Part shown: piece after piece, positions 1-7,748 of the stretch
Numbering within the stretch: position 1 is the first letter of the stretch
Layout of the letters: every line of letters starts with the position of its first letter
Source: DASXRA01 sp036506155
GTDB taxonomy: Bacteria > Actinomycetota > Actinomycetes > Mycobacteriales > Jatrophihabitantaceae
Length of the DNA stretch: 64,000 nt
Reading direction: 5' to 3'
NCBI GenBank assembly: GCA_036506155.1
Contig: DASXSF010000153.1
Location: 71,296 to 135,295, forward strand
The notes under the pieces: model-generated
The model's database searches: none
Told to the model about the DNA's origin: nothing
What the model saw: only the letters and a program-made list of their open reading frames with translations
Made by a program: the position numbers and the translations under genes

Positions 1-595
1 GCATCAGCTCGACGGCGGTAACGCCCAGCGAACGCAGGTAGTCGATGACCGCCGGATGCGCCAGCCCCGCGTAGGTGCCGCGGCGCTCACTCGGCACGTC
101 CGGATGCTGACGGGTGAATCCGCGCACGTGCAGTTCGTAGATCACGGTGTCGTCCCACGGAACGTTCGGGTGCCGGTCGTCGCCCCAGTCGAACGCAGGA
201 TCGATGATCGCGCAGCGCGGAACGTACGGTGCCGAGTCGTCGCGGGTCGCGGCATACACGGACGGATGGTCCGAAAAGTCGCCGACGATCGCCTTCGCGT
301 AGGGGTCGACGAGCAGCTTCGTACGGTTGTGCAGCTGGCCTCGTGCCGGATCGTAGGGACCGTCCACCCGAAGTCCGTAGAGCTGCCCCGGCTGGACGCC
401 GGGCAGGTAGCCGTGCCAGATGCCGAACGTCGCCTCGGTCAGCGGAACTCGTGTCTCGCGGCCGTCACCGCTGAACAGGCACACAGTGACGCCGGTCGCA
501 CTCGACGACCACGCGGCGAAGTTTGTGCCCTGGCCGTCCCAATTTGCCCCAAGTGGGAAGGGCCGTCCCGGCCAGACAACGATGTCGAGACTCAT
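1..595 (-). CDS. glgX: Glycogen debranching enzyme GlgX, N-terminal part (runs off window)
   Basis: The minus strand from ATG at 595 is open to the window edge and gives about 198 residues. It begins MSLDIVVWPGRPFPLGANWDG and contains the GlgX/isoamylase N-terminal (CBM48) pattern: NFAAWSS near residue 25, LYGLRVDGPYDP near 70, LLVDPYAKAI near 90, and the start of the GH13 barrel (VIYELHVRGFT, then SLGVTAVELM at the edge). GlgX removes alpha-1,6 branches during glycogen or trehalose metabolism in the cytosol. The catalytic residues lie outside the window, so activity cannot be judged. It is divergent from the ABC ATPase gene, with 65 bp between starts. Confidence 0.9.
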   Translation of the reverse strand, partial: MSLDIVVWPGRPFPLGANWDGQGTNFAAWSSSATGVTVCLFSGDGRETRVPLTEATFGIWHGYLPGVQPGQLYGLRVDGPYDPARGQLHNRTKLLVDPYAKAIVGDFSDHPSVYAATRDDSAPYVPRCAIIDPAFDWGDDRHPNVPWDDTVIYELHVRGFTRQHPDVPSERRGTYAGLAHPAVIDYLRSLGVTAVELM

Positions 596-660
596 GTTGA
601 CGGGACTGTAACCGGTTGCCCTGCGCGACCGCCTGGGGTTCGTGCGGTTTGATATGCGCC

Positions 661-1458
661 GTGGCCGAGGTGAATGCCGACGCGGTGCTGCAATTGGTCG
701 GAGTGACCGTGCGCCGCGGTGACAAGATGCTGCTCGACAACGTCGACTGGACGGTCGAGCTCGATGAGCGCTGGGTCATCATCGGCCCCAACGGAGCCGG
801 CAAGACCACGCTCTTGCAGATTGCCGGCGCGATGATGCATCCGACGTCGGGAGAGGCCTACGTCCTCGGCGAGAGGCTCGGCGGCGTGGACGTCTTTGAG
901 CTGCGCCCCCGGATCGGGTTCACCAGCTCCGCGCTGGCGCAGCGCATCCCCGGCGAGGAGAAGGTCGTCGACGTTGTGGTGAGCGCCGGGTACGCCGTGG
1001 TGGGCCGCTGGCGGGAGGCGTACGGACGCCACGACGTGCGCCGCGCGGCACAGCTGCTGGAACGGTTCGGCGTGGCAGACCTGGCCGAACGGCCGTACGG
1101 CAGCTTGAGCGAGGGCGAGCGCAAACGGGTGCAGATCGCCCGAGCCATGATGACTGACCCCGAACTGCTGCTCTTGGACGAGCCGGCCGCGGGCATGGAC
1201 CTCGGCGGCCGCGAAGATCTGGTGCGCCGCCTGCACCGGCTCGCTGTCGACCCCGACGCGCCCACAACGGTGCTCGTCACGCATCACGTCGAGGAAATCC
1301 CTGAGGGCGTCACCCACGCGATGTTGCTGCGCGACGGGCGCATCGTCCAATCCGGACTGGTGCACGACGTGATCGACTCGGAGAACCTGTCCGAGACGTT
1401 CGGCGAACTCATCGGCGTGTGGCGTCGTCGCGGCCGCTACTTCGCCAGAGCCGACTAA
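661..1458 (+). CDS. ABC transporter ATP-binding protein
   Basis: A 265-aa stand-alone nucleotide-binding domain. Walker A is GPNGAGKTT, the signature is LSEGERKR, Walker B is LLLLDEPAAGMD, and the switch histidine lies in VLVTHH. GTG 661 is preferred over the upstream in-frame start at 616 because family similarity begins at VAEVNADAVLQL; a weak -10 (TTTGAT, 648-653) would make the message leaderless. No permease is adjacent, so its transport partner and substrate are unknown. By position and length it matches the ATPase next to echA17 in M. tuberculosis (Rv3041c, from memory). Confidence 0.85.
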   Translation: MAEVNADAVLQLVGVTVRRGDKMLLDNVDWTVELDERWVIIGPNGAGKTTLLQIAGAMMHPTSGEAYVLGERLGGVDVFELRPRIGFTSSALAQRIPGEEKVVDVVVSAGYAVVGRWREAYGRHDVRRAAQLLERFGVADLAERPYGSLSEGERKRVQIARAMMTDPELLLLDEPAAGMDLGGREDLVRRLHRLAVDPDAPTTVLVTHHVEEIPEGVTHAMLLRDGRIVQSGLVHDVIDSENLSETFGELIGVWRRRGRYFARAD

Positions 1459-1461
1459 ACT

Positions 1462-1585
1462 TATCCCGCCTGGGCGTCGCTCGATCCGGACCGCTCGCTT
1501 CGCTCGGGCCCGTCTTGCGCGCCGCTCCGCGCCTGCGGCGCGGGCCGCGTGGCGGCGGCCGGACTCTTCGCGCGAGCGCTCATCG
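1462..1585. repeat. Dispersed GC-rich intergenic repeat, copy A (minus orientation)
   Basis: This is the longest copy of a family found at four intergenic sites. Shared blocks are GCGTCGCTCGATCCGGA, the GCTCGCTTCGCTCGGGCCCG dyad, and CTTCGCGCGAGCGCTCATCGC at the other end. Spurious minus-strand ORFs through copies A, B and C therefore start with nearly the same peptide (MSARAKSPAAATRP in A and C). The first block contains GAGCGAAGCGAGC, which can fold. It lies between two same-strand genes. Function is unknown. Confidence 0.75.
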
Positions 1586-1627
1586 CGTTTGTGGTTGCCT
1601 TCCGCTTTGGATCGTGACGCTGATGGC

Positions 1628-1633
1628 TAGGCT
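1628..1633 (+). promoter_or_regulatory. -10 hexamer TAGGCT, leaderless start of echA
   Basis: TAGGCT ends 8 nt before the ATG at 1642, with no Shine-Dalgarno between. Transcription should start at or next to the start codon. This is one of a dozen sites with the same geometry in this window. Confidence 0.5.
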
Positions 1634-1641
1634 GCCGGGTC

Positions 1642-2415
1642 ATGGGTGAGTTCGTCAGCGTCGACGTCGCGGGCAGCGTGGCCACGATCCGGCTGCACCG
1701 GCCGCCGATGAATGCCATCAGCCGCGGAGTGCAGGAGGAGTTGCGCGACGCCGCGCGGCAGGTGGGCGCCGACGAGGCGGTACGTGCCGTCGTGCTGTAC
1801 GGCGGGGACAAGGTGTTCGCCGCCGGCGCGGACGTCAAGGAGTTCGCTCCCATGACGCATGCGCAGATCATGCGCGACGCGGAGCGCATCAGCTCCTCGA
1901 TCGACGCGGTTGCGCGCATCCCCAAACCGGTGATCGCCGCCGTGACCGGGTACGCCCTGGGCGGTGGCTGCGAGCTCGCGCTGGCCGCGGACTTCCGGGT
2001 GAGCGCCGAAGACGCGAAGTGGGGACAGCCGGAGATCCTGCTCGGCATCATCCCGGGCATGGGCGGCACGCAGCGGCTGCCGCGGCTCGTCGGCCCGGCA
2101 CGGGCGAAGGAGCTGATCTACACCGGCCGGATGATCGACGCCGGAGAGGCGTTGGGAATCGGACTCGCCGACGTGGTCGTCCCCGCAGAAGACGTTTACA
2201 GCACGGCTGTGGAGATGGCGACCACCTATGTGAACGGTCCGGCGCTCGCGCTCCAAGCCGCGAAGGCTGCGATCGACGATGGGCTCGAGACCGACCTTGA
2301 GAGCGGCCTGCGACTCGAGTCGCATCTGTTCGCGTCGCTGTTCGCGACGGCCGACCGTGACACCGGCATCCGATCGTTCCTCGAGAACGGTCCTGGCAAG
2401 GCCGAGTTCACGTGA
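1642..2415 (+). CDS. Enoyl-CoA hydratase/isomerase (crotonase family)
   Basis: 257 aa. The crotonase fold is clear: the oxyanion-hole segment AAGADVKEF (near residue 60) and GGGCELALAAD followed by GQPEILLGIIPGMGGTQRL. Both glutamates used by true hydratases (CE in GGGCEL and PE in GQPEI) are present, so hydration of 2-enoyl-CoA in beta-oxidation is likely. It overlaps the downstream methyltransferase by 4 bases (GTGA). Synteny points to the mycobacterial echA17 position, but crotonase substrate range cannot be read from sequence. Confidence 0.88.
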   Translation: MGEFVSVDVAGSVATIRLHRPPMNAISRGVQEELRDAARQVGADEAVRAVVLYGGDKVFAAGADVKEFAPMTHAQIMRDAERISSSIDAVARIPKPVIAAVTGYALGGGCELALAADFRVSAEDAKWGQPEILLGIIPGMGGTQRLPRLVGPARAKELIYTGRMIDAGEALGIGLADVVVPAEDVYSTAVEMATTYVNGPALALQAAKAAIDDGLETDLESGLRLESHLFASLFATADRDTGIRSFLENGPGKAEFT

Positions 2416-3329
2416 CCGCCTCCGCCGAGCAGATCGAGGCGGCCTGGCACGATCCCAAGCTCGCGAACGTCCTGTACCACGACTGGGAAGCTGACGGCTA
2501 TGACGAGAAGTGGTCGATCTCGTTCGACCAGCGGTGCATCGACTATGCCCGCGACCGCTTCGCCAATATCGCCGGGATGTCCGGCTGGCCCTATGCAAAC
2601 GCGCTCGAAGTGGGTTGTGGCACCGGGTTCTTCCTGCTGAACCTGAAACTCGCCGGGGTGATCGACCGCGGACACGTGACCGACCTCAGTCCCGGCATGG
2701 TCGCCGTCGCAGAAGGCAACGCCCGCAAACTGGGGTTCGAGGTCGCCGGCCGGGTGGCCGACGCGGAACGGCTTCCGTACGACGACGCGACGTTCGACCT
2801 CGTCATCGGCCATGCGGTGCTGCACCACATACCCGACGTCGAGCAGACATTCCGCGAGGTGCTGCGGGTCCTCAAGCCCGGCGGGCGGTTCGTCTTCGCA
2901 GGCGAGCCCACCAAGTGGGGCGACTACGTCGCGCGCCGCCTGTCACGCGCGACCTGGTGGCTGACGACTCGTCTCGCTCCTCCCGGGTGGCGCCGACCAC
3001 GGGCCGAACTCGACGAGTCGTCGCGCGCCGCGGCGCTCGAGGCCGTGGTCGACCTGCACACGTTCGTCCCCTCCTTACTGGAGGGCATGGCGGTCAGCGC
3101 GGGTGCGGAGCACGTCGAGACGAAGTGCGAGGAGTTGAGCGCCGCGTGGTTCGGCTGGCCGGTGCGAACCTTCGAGGCGGCGGTGCCGCGCGACAAGCTG
3201 GGTTGGGGCTGGGCCAACTTCGCGATGCGGACCTGGCAGCGACTATCCACTCTGGACAGAATGCTCACCCGAGTCGTGCCGAAAGACCTCTACTACAACG
3301 CCGAGATCACCGGATGCAGACCCTCCTGA
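2412..3329 (+). CDS. Class I SAM-dependent methyltransferase
   Basis: 305 aa. SAM-binding motif I is ALEVGCGTGFF (about residues 62-72), the acidic post-I loop is VTDLSPGM, and motif post-II/III is FDLVIGHAVLHHIPDVE followed by LRVLKPGGRFVF. The C-terminal 120 residues have no recognised domain. GTG 2412 overlaps the stop of the crotonase gene. It sits where M. tuberculosis has the Rv3038c methyltransferase (from memory). The methyl acceptor is unknown; sugar or lipid modification is a guess from the neighbouring glycosyltransferase and acyltransferase. Confidence 0.85.
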   Translation: MTASAEQIEAAWHDPKLANVLYHDWEADGYDEKWSISFDQRCIDYARDRFANIAGMSGWPYANALEVGCGTGFFLLNLKLAGVIDRGHVTDLSPGMVAVAEGNARKLGFEVAGRVADAERLPYDDATFDLVIGHAVLHHIPDVEQTFREVLRVLKPGGRFVFAGEPTKWGDYVARRLSRATWWLTTRLAPPGWRRPRAELDESSRAAALEAVVDLHTFVPSLLEGMAVSAGAEHVETKCEELSAAWFGWPVRTFEAAVPRDKLGWGWANFAMRTWQRLSTLDRMLTRVVPKDLYYNAEITGCRPS

Positions 3330-3973
3330 TCGACCTGGACGGGACGCTGTCCGACTCGGCACCAGGCATCCTGGCTTCGCTTCGGCGCGCGTTCGCCGAT
3401 GTCGGCGTGCCGGAGCCGGACGAGGCGACGATGCGCTCACTGCTCGGTCCGCCTTTCTACGAGGCGCTGCCGCCATTGTTCGGCGCCGATCGCGTCCCGG
3501 CGATCATCGAGGCGTACCGCTCCTACTACGACACCGCGATGTTCGACACTCGCCTCTACGCCGGGATGGTCGACGTGCTGACCGACCTACGGGCGCGCGG
3601 CGTCACGCTTGCCGTCGCGACCAGCAAGCCCGAGGCATACGCGGTACCGATCGCCGAGCACCTGGGAATTGCCGGGTACTTCCAGACGATCGGCGGCGAT
3701 GCCCTGGACGGTTCGCGCGACACCAAGGCAAAGGTAGTCGCGTCGGTGCTGGAGCGCCTGGGATCACCCGATCCGGCGGGTGTGCTCATGCTCGGCGACC
3801 GCTCGCACGATGTCGACGGCGCGCGGGCACACGGCATCGACTGCCTGGGTGCAGGGTGGGGCTACGGACGGCCGGGTGAACTGGCAGACGCCGTGGAGGT
3901 CTTCGCCACGCCCTACAGGCTGCTGGCCGCCCACGAACGGATCTTCGGCGGGCGCAGTGCCGCGACGGCGTGA
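3314..3973 (+). CDS. HAD-superfamily phosphatase (phosphoglycolate-phosphatase-like)
   Basis: 219 aa from ATG 3314, overlapping the methyltransferase 3' end by 16 bases. HAD motif I is LLIDLDGTLSDS, motif II is VATSKP, motif III is the Lys in DTKAKV, and motif IV is MLGDRSHDVDGA. The alpha-helical C1 cap (residues about 15-80) is typical of Gph/PpaX-like enzymes that dephosphorylate small phosphomonoesters. The coupled position suggests co-expression with the sugar-modification genes; the substrate is not determinable. Confidence 0.85.
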   Translation: MQTLLIDLDGTLSDSAPGILASLRRAFADVGVPEPDEATMRSLLGPPFYEALPPLFGADRVPAIIEAYRSYYDTAMFDTRLYAGMVDVLTDLRARGVTLAVATSKPEAYAVPIAEHLGIAGYFQTIGGDALDGSRDTKAKVVASVLERLGSPDPAGVLMLGDRSHDVDGARAHGIDCLGAGWGYGRPGELADAVEVFATPYRLLAAHERIFGGRSAATA

Positions 3974-4571
3974 GGGCCCTCGATTCCTCACCGTCGCATC
4001 GCTTCGCTGGGTCTTCCGCCACCGCGCCTATACGCCGTGGTACCTCGTGCGGTACTGGCGGTTCTTCCGGTTCAAGCTCGCCAACCCGCACGTGGTCACT
4101 CGAGGATTCGTGTTCCTGGACCGTGGAGCCACGCTGTATGCACGCCGTGGGCTCGGCCGGCTCGTCCTGGGGCGGTGGTTGCACCTAGGCGCGGATACCG
4201 CGGTCCGCTGTCATGAAGGAACGCTGCGGATCGGCGACAAGTGCACCTTCGGCCGGCGTGCCTCGATCAACTGCTACCTCGACGTCGAGATCGGCAGCGC
4301 CGTGCTGGTCGCCGACGACGTGTACATCTCGGACTTCGACCACCGCGTCGATGACATCACTCGCCCGATCAAGGATCAGGGCATCGTCAAGTCGCGCGTG
4401 CGCGTCGGCGATGACGTGTGGCTGGGCGCAAAAGCCACGGTGTCTCGTGGGGCGCGCATCGGCCGGGGTGCTGTCGTCGGTGCGAACGCCGTGGTGACGC
4501 GCGACATCCCCGACTACGGCGTGGCGGTCGGCGCGCCGGCTCGGGTGATCCGGTCCCGCTCGTCCTCGTAA
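3876..4571 (+). CDS. Acyl/acetyltransferase with left-handed beta-helix (hexapeptide repeats); start uncertain
   Basis: The conserved part begins LRWVFRHRAYTPWYLVRYW at about 3999 and continues into hexapeptide-repeat turns (IGDKCTFGRRASINCY, IGSAVLVADDVYISDFDHR, VGDDVWLGAKATVSRGARIGRGAVVGANAVV) typical of CysE/LacA/NodL-type acyltransferases; FDHR supplies the catalytic His. Similar proteins sit at Rv3034c in mycobacteria. No standard start lies just before the conserved region. In-frame GTGs are at 3876 (deep inside the HAD gene) and 4047 (inside the conserved region). A perfectly coupled GTG at 3970 is out of frame, hinting at a one-base indel. The listed start is only the longest plausible one. 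Confidence 0.75.
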   Translation: MNWQTPWRSSPRPTGCWPPTNGSSAGAVPRRREGPRFLTVASLRWVFRHRAYTPWYLVRYWRFFRFKLANPHVVTRGFVFLDRGATLYARRGLGRLVLGRWLHLGADTAVRCHEGTLRIGDKCTFGRRASINCYLDVEIGSAVLVADDVYISDFDHRVDDITRPIKDQGIVKSRVRVGDDVWLGAKATVSRGARIGRGAVVGANAVVTRDIPDYGVAVGAPARVIRSRSSS

Positions 4572-5719
4572 CCTGCATACAGCGCAGCTGTACGCTTCGC
4601 GACCGCCGTCCAGGTGTAGTCGCGCCGGACGATCCGCTGCGCGCGAGCGGCCCCGCGTCGGGCGGCCGAGCGATCGCCCAGCAGCCCGGCAACCGCGCCG
4701 GCCAGCGCCGCCGGGTCGTCGGGAGCGAACCGGGCGCCGGCGAACGTCAGGTCGCGCAGTCCGCCGGTGTCGGCCACCGCGAGCGGCGTGCCGGCGGCCG
4801 CCGCCTCCAGGGCCACCAGGCCGAACGGCTCATACAGCGACGGCACGAGCACCATGTCGGCCGCACCGAGCAGCGCGGCGAGGTCGCCGGCGGGGACGAA
4901 GCCGGCCCAGTGCACGGCATCGCCCAACCGGCGCGCCTCGGCGCGCAGCGTGGCCTCCTGCGGACCGGCACCGGCTACCACGAGGCGCGCGCCCGGCAAC
5001 TCGCGGCGCAGCCGGGGCATGGCCGCGAGCGCGGTGTGGACGCCCTTCTCGTACACCAGACGGCCCGCCAGTACGAGCAGCGGACCGTCGCCCGCGTACC
5101 GTGCCCGGGCGGCTAGCCGGGCCCGAGCCGGGGCTCGCCAGGCGTCCGCGTCGAGGCCGTTGGGCACGACGTCGACCCGTTCGGGCGAAAGCTCGAACAA
5201 GCGGGCCAGTTCGTCCCGCATGAACGACGAGCAGACGATCACGCGCGTGGCTCGGCCTACGAGCCAGCGCTCGAAAGAGTGCACCGCACGGTTGAGCGGC
5301 GCCGGCAGCCAGCCCTGGTGACGGCCTGCCTCGGTGGCATGCATCGTGGCGACGATCGGCCGGCCGGTGACCTGCGCGAGTGTCGTCGCGCACTGCGTTA
5401 CCAGCCAGTCGTGTGCGTGGATGACGTCGGGCCGCCAGCGCCGCACGACGGGCAGCGCGGCGCGCAGCAACGCGTGCTCGAACGCCTGCGTCCAGGCGAG
5501 CAGGCTCTCGGTCGTGAGGTCGAGCGCGATCGGGTCGACGGCGGCCCGGCGTACCCGCACCCCTTCGTGCACGCCGTCGGGCAGGCCGGCGCCGCCTCGT
5601 GTCACCACGCACACCTCGTGCCCGGCGGCGCCGAGCTCGTGCGAGAGCGCGTCGACGTGCCTGCCCAACCCACCGACGATCAGCGGCGGGTACTCCCATG
5701 ACAGCATCAGTACGCGCAC
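4514..5719 (-). CDS. GT4 family glycosyltransferase (mycobacterial MGLP alpha-glucosyltransferase-like)
   Basis: 401 aa from GTG 5719 (V-RVLMLSWEYPP). An in-frame GTG at 5737 would add six residues, but a CAGCAT -10 lies 8 nt before 5719. GT-B features: N-terminal glycine-rich loop IVGGLGRHV, DVIHAHDWLV, HATEAGRHQGW, and the C-terminal nucleotide-sugar site with YEPFGLVALEAAAAGTPLA (E-x7-E). These segments closely resemble mycobacterial Rv3032, an alpha-1,4-glucosyltransferase for methylglucose lipopolysaccharide and glycogen. The tail overlaps the acyltransferase tail by 58 bases (convergent). Confidence 0.88.
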   Translation of the reverse strand: MRVLMLSWEYPPLIVGGLGRHVDALSHELGAAGHEVCVVTRGGAGLPDGVHEGVRVRRAAVDPIALDLTTESLLAWTQAFEHALLRAALPVVRRWRPDVIHAHDWLVTQCATTLAQVTGRPIVATMHATEAGRHQGWLPAPLNRAVHSFERWLVGRATRVIVCSSFMRDELARLFELSPERVDVVPNGLDADAWRAPARARLAARARYAGDGPLLVLAGRLVYEKGVHTALAAMPRLRRELPGARLVVAGAGPQEATLRAEARRLGDAVHWAGFVPAGDLAALLGAADMVLVPSLYEPFGLVALEAAAAGTPLAVADTGGLRDLTFAGARFAPDDPAALAGAVAGLLGDRSAARRGAARAQRIVRRDYTWTAVAKRTAALYAGYEDERDRITRAGAPTATP

Positions 5720-5758
5720 GTCGCGAGATGCTGCCACGTGGTGTCACAGGAGGTGTTC

Positions 5759-6340
5759 GTGGGCTCGTTCGTGCTGCGGTACCGCGGCGTCATCGCCGTG
5801 GTGCTGCTGCTCGCGGCCGTGCTGTTCGGTGGCCTCTACCGTGTCGCGGACGGTGTCGAGAAGCATTCGTACAACTCCGGCGCGGTGCCCCCGGACACGG
5901 TGCAGCTCACCCAGGGTCGTACGTATCAAATCTCGGTGCCCGGCGGGCGCAAGGCGCTGGCCAAGCGCGGGATCTCGACCAGCGTCGCGCAGTGCTCGGT
6001 GACGCTGCGGTCGGGCGTCAGCCAGAACCTCACCGTGACACCGCTGTCGAACGACGTTCGGCCCACGAACGCGCTCGCGACGTTCGTCGCGCCGGTCAGC
6101 GGGTCGGTGCATCTCGACTGCGGGCCGTGGGGCGCCGTCTATGTCGACGACGCCGACAACACCGGGTGGGACTATGCCGGGCTGTTCCTGCTCCTGACCG
6201 CGATCTGCCTCACGCTGGCTGTCGCGCTCGGGCTGTCCGCGCTATACGCCCGCCACGACGACGAGGTCCAGCGCGGTGTCGGGGCTGGAGCGGGTGATCA
6301 CGAAGTCGCGGGCCCTGACGGCGGCGACCCGCTGAGCTAA
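5759..6340 (+). CDS. Two-pass membrane protein of unknown function
   Basis: 193 aa. GTG 5759 is chosen because AGGAGG (5748-5753) is perfectly spaced; earlier in-frame GTGs at 5738 and 5741 lack one. A TM helix spans about residues 8-25 (VIAVVLLLAAVLFGGLY), then a roughly 125-residue extracytoplasmic domain with two cysteines (AQCSV, LDCGPWG), a second TM at about 143-167 (YAGLFLLLTAICLTLAVALGL) and a short charged tail. The last 99 bases overlap the opposite-strand methyltransferase, and those residues (glycine- and acid-rich) may not be conserved. No family recognised. Its place beside the GT4 gene suggests a role in glycan assembly or export, unproven. Confidence 0.65.
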   Translation: MGSFVLRYRGVIAVVLLLAAVLFGGLYRVADGVEKHSYNSGAVPPDTVQLTQGRTYQISVPGGRKALAKRGISTSVAQCSVTLRSGVSQNLTVTPLSNDVRPTNALATFVAPVSGSVHLDCGPWGAVYVDDADNTGWDYAGLFLLLTAICLTLAVALGLSALYARHDDEVQRGVGAGAGDHEVAGPDGGDPLS

Positions 6341-6964
6341 TTCAGCGCTCCACTCACCGGGCGGCGCGGCCAACTGCGCCGCGACGAAGGCACCATGCTT
6401 CGCAAGCCGGGGGCCGGCGTGTACTCCGAGGACCTCAACCTGTGCGAACCCGCAGGTGTTGACCAGCCCGGACAACTCGGCGGCAGTGAACTCGTGACTG
6501 TGGAACGGGTTTCCCGGCGCCGTCCCGCCGGGCGAGAACGTGAGCCGGTTCGGCGTCGTGACGAGAAGCGTGCCGCGCGGGCGCAGCACCCGCCGGCACT
6601 CCGCGAGAAACTGCGGCTGATTCCAGATGTGCTCGATCACCTGAAGCGCGGCAACCACGTCGAACGTCTCGTCGCCAAGGGGCAAGGCCGCGACGTTGGC
6701 CTGAACGAACGCCGGGCCGCCATATCGCCTCGCTGCGTGCCGCACCACGCTCCCGTCATAGTCGATCGCGACGACCCGTTCGGCCACCGCCGCGAACAGC
6801 GCCGCCCCGTATCCCTCGCCCGCACCGACTTCGAGCAGCGACCGTACTCCTGCGTATGGCAGCAGGAACCGGTACGCGGCCTCGTGCCGCCGGTACCAGT
6901 AGTTCTCGTGCCAGACGCCCGGCACGGTGCGCTCGCCGGTGAGGGGCAGCGATCCGTCGATCAC
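6242..6964 (-). CDS. SAM-dependent methyltransferase (Rv3030-like sugar O-methyltransferase candidate)
   Basis: 240 aa. GTG 6964 overlaps the upstream DJ-1 stop (GTGA). N-terminal LTGERTVPG-WHENYWYRRHE and motif I LLEVGAGEGYGA, followed by VVAIDYD, DVVAALQVIEHIWNQ, LRPRGTLLVTTPNRLTFSPG and NPFHSHEF. This spread of motifs is what I recall of Rv3030, the 6-O-methyltransferase of mycobacterial methylglucose lipopolysaccharide. With the Rv3032-like GT4 and the Rv3034c-like acyltransferase nearby it suggests an O-methylated alpha-glucan pathway. A GH57 branching enzyme (Rv3031 equivalent) is not in this window. Confidence 0.82.
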   Translation of the reverse strand: MIDGSLPLTGERTVPGVWHENYWYRRHEAAYRFLLPYAGVRSLLEVGAGEGYGAALFAAVAERVVAIDYDGSVVRHAARRYGGPAFVQANVAALPLGDETFDVVAALQVIEHIWNQPQFLAECRRVLRPRGTLLVTTPNRLTFSPGGTAPGNPFHSHEFTAAELSGLVNTCGFAQVEVLGVHAGPRLAKHGAFVAAQLAAPPGEWSAELAQRVAAVRARDFVITRSSPDTALDLVVVAGV

Positions 6965-7542
6965 ACCGGCGGTTGCGGGTCGTATTGGATGCCGCGCTTG
7001 ACGCGGCGCGCCGCGTCGGTCGAGTCGAGCCGGGCCACGAGGTGCAAGGCCATGTCGATGCCCGCCGACACGCCCGCGGCGGTGACGACGTCGCCGTCGT
7101 CGACGAAGCGGTCGTCCGGGCGCACCTCGATCGTTTCGTCCAACGTGGCGAGCCTTTCGAGCGTGGACCAGTGTGTGGTTGCCGGCCGTCCCCGCAGCAG
7201 GCCAGCCGCGGCGTAGACGAGCGAGCCGGTGCACACGCTCGTCATGAGCGTTCCGCCGGCCGCGAGCTCGCGCAGCCGCTGGTGCAGTGCCGCGTCCTCG
7301 ACCAGGGCGCGAGTGCCACGCCCGCCGGGTAGCAGCAGCACATCGACGCGCCCCACCGCATCCCACGTCGTGTCGGGCAGCACGCGCATGCCCTTCCCCG
7401 CGCGCACGGGATCCGGCGATTCGGCGACCAGGAGCACCTCGGCATCGGACGCGACCTCGCGTGCCCAGGACGTGAGCACTTCCCACGGCCCGACGAAGTC
7501 GAGTTCTTCGGCCCCGTCGAAAACGACGATGGCGATCCGCAT
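6961..7542 (-). CDS. DJ-1/PfpI family protein (isonitrile hydratase-like)
   Basis: 193 aa from ATG 7542 (MRIAIVVFDGAEELDF). A longer ORF to 7650 exists only because it runs through intergenic repeat copy B; TACGGT sits 7 nt before ATG 7542, supporting the short form. The GATase1-like fold is clear: LLLPGGRG, the nucleophile elbow TSVCTGSLVYAAAGLL with Cys104, then RPATTHW. The C-T-G elbow is typical of the isonitrile hydratase/AraC-N-terminal-like subgroup rather than of PfpI proteases. It is the first gene of a two-gene unit with the methyltransferase. Confidence 0.82.
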   Translation of the reverse strand: MRIAIVVFDGAEELDFVGPWEVLTSWAREVASDAEVLLVAESPDPVRAGKGMRVLPDTTWDAVGRVDVLLLPGGRGTRALVEDAALHQRLRELAAGGTLMTSVCTGSLVYAAAGLLRGRPATTHWSTLERLATLDETIEVRPDDRFVDDGDVVTAAGVSAGIDMALHLVARLDSTDAARRVKRGIQYDPQPPV

Positions 7543-7561
7543 GGCTCCGACCGTACTGAAC

Positions 7562-7654
7562 TCATCCGGCCTGCGCGTCGCTCGATCCGGACGCTTGCTT
7601 CGCTCGGGCCCGTCTCGTGCGCCGCTCCTCGCTGTCGCGCGAGCGCTCATCGAG
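7562..7654. repeat. Dispersed GC-rich intergenic repeat, copy B (minus orientation)
   Basis: It carries the same order as copy A: GCGTCGCTCGATCCGGA, GCTTGCTTCGCTCGGGCCCG, then CGCGCGAGCGCTCATCG, with a shorter middle. It lies in the divergent gap between the DJ-1 gene and etfB, 30 bp upstream of the probable etfB promoter, so it could affect either gene. Confidence 0.72.
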
Positions 7655-7683
7655 ATGCTTAGGTGAACGAGACGACTGCCACA

Positions 7684-7712
7684 TTGCTACTCGCCGGTAA
7701 CATGGGCAGTAT
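7684..7712 (+). promoter_or_regulatory. Probable sigma70-type promoter for etfBA
   Basis: TTGCTA (7684-7689), a 17-base spacer, then CAGTAT (7707-7712). It is located 36 bp upstream of the etfB ATG, giving a short leader with a GAGAGG element (7730-7735). The match to consensus is modest. Confidence 0.4.
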
Positions 7713-7748
7713 TGCGACACGCCGATTCGGAGAGGTCAGTCGAAGTCG

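Noticed and set aside
56..652. 198-codon plus-strand ORF at the window start
   Set aside because: It is antisense to the clear GlgX N-terminus on the minus strand and has an Arg/Val-rich composition typical of a shadow frame.
7543..7650. 36-residue N-terminal extension of the DJ-1 protein (MSARATARSGARDGPERS...)
   Set aside because: It is encoded by intergenic repeat copy B; the same false peptide appears from other copies. The real start is ATG 7542.
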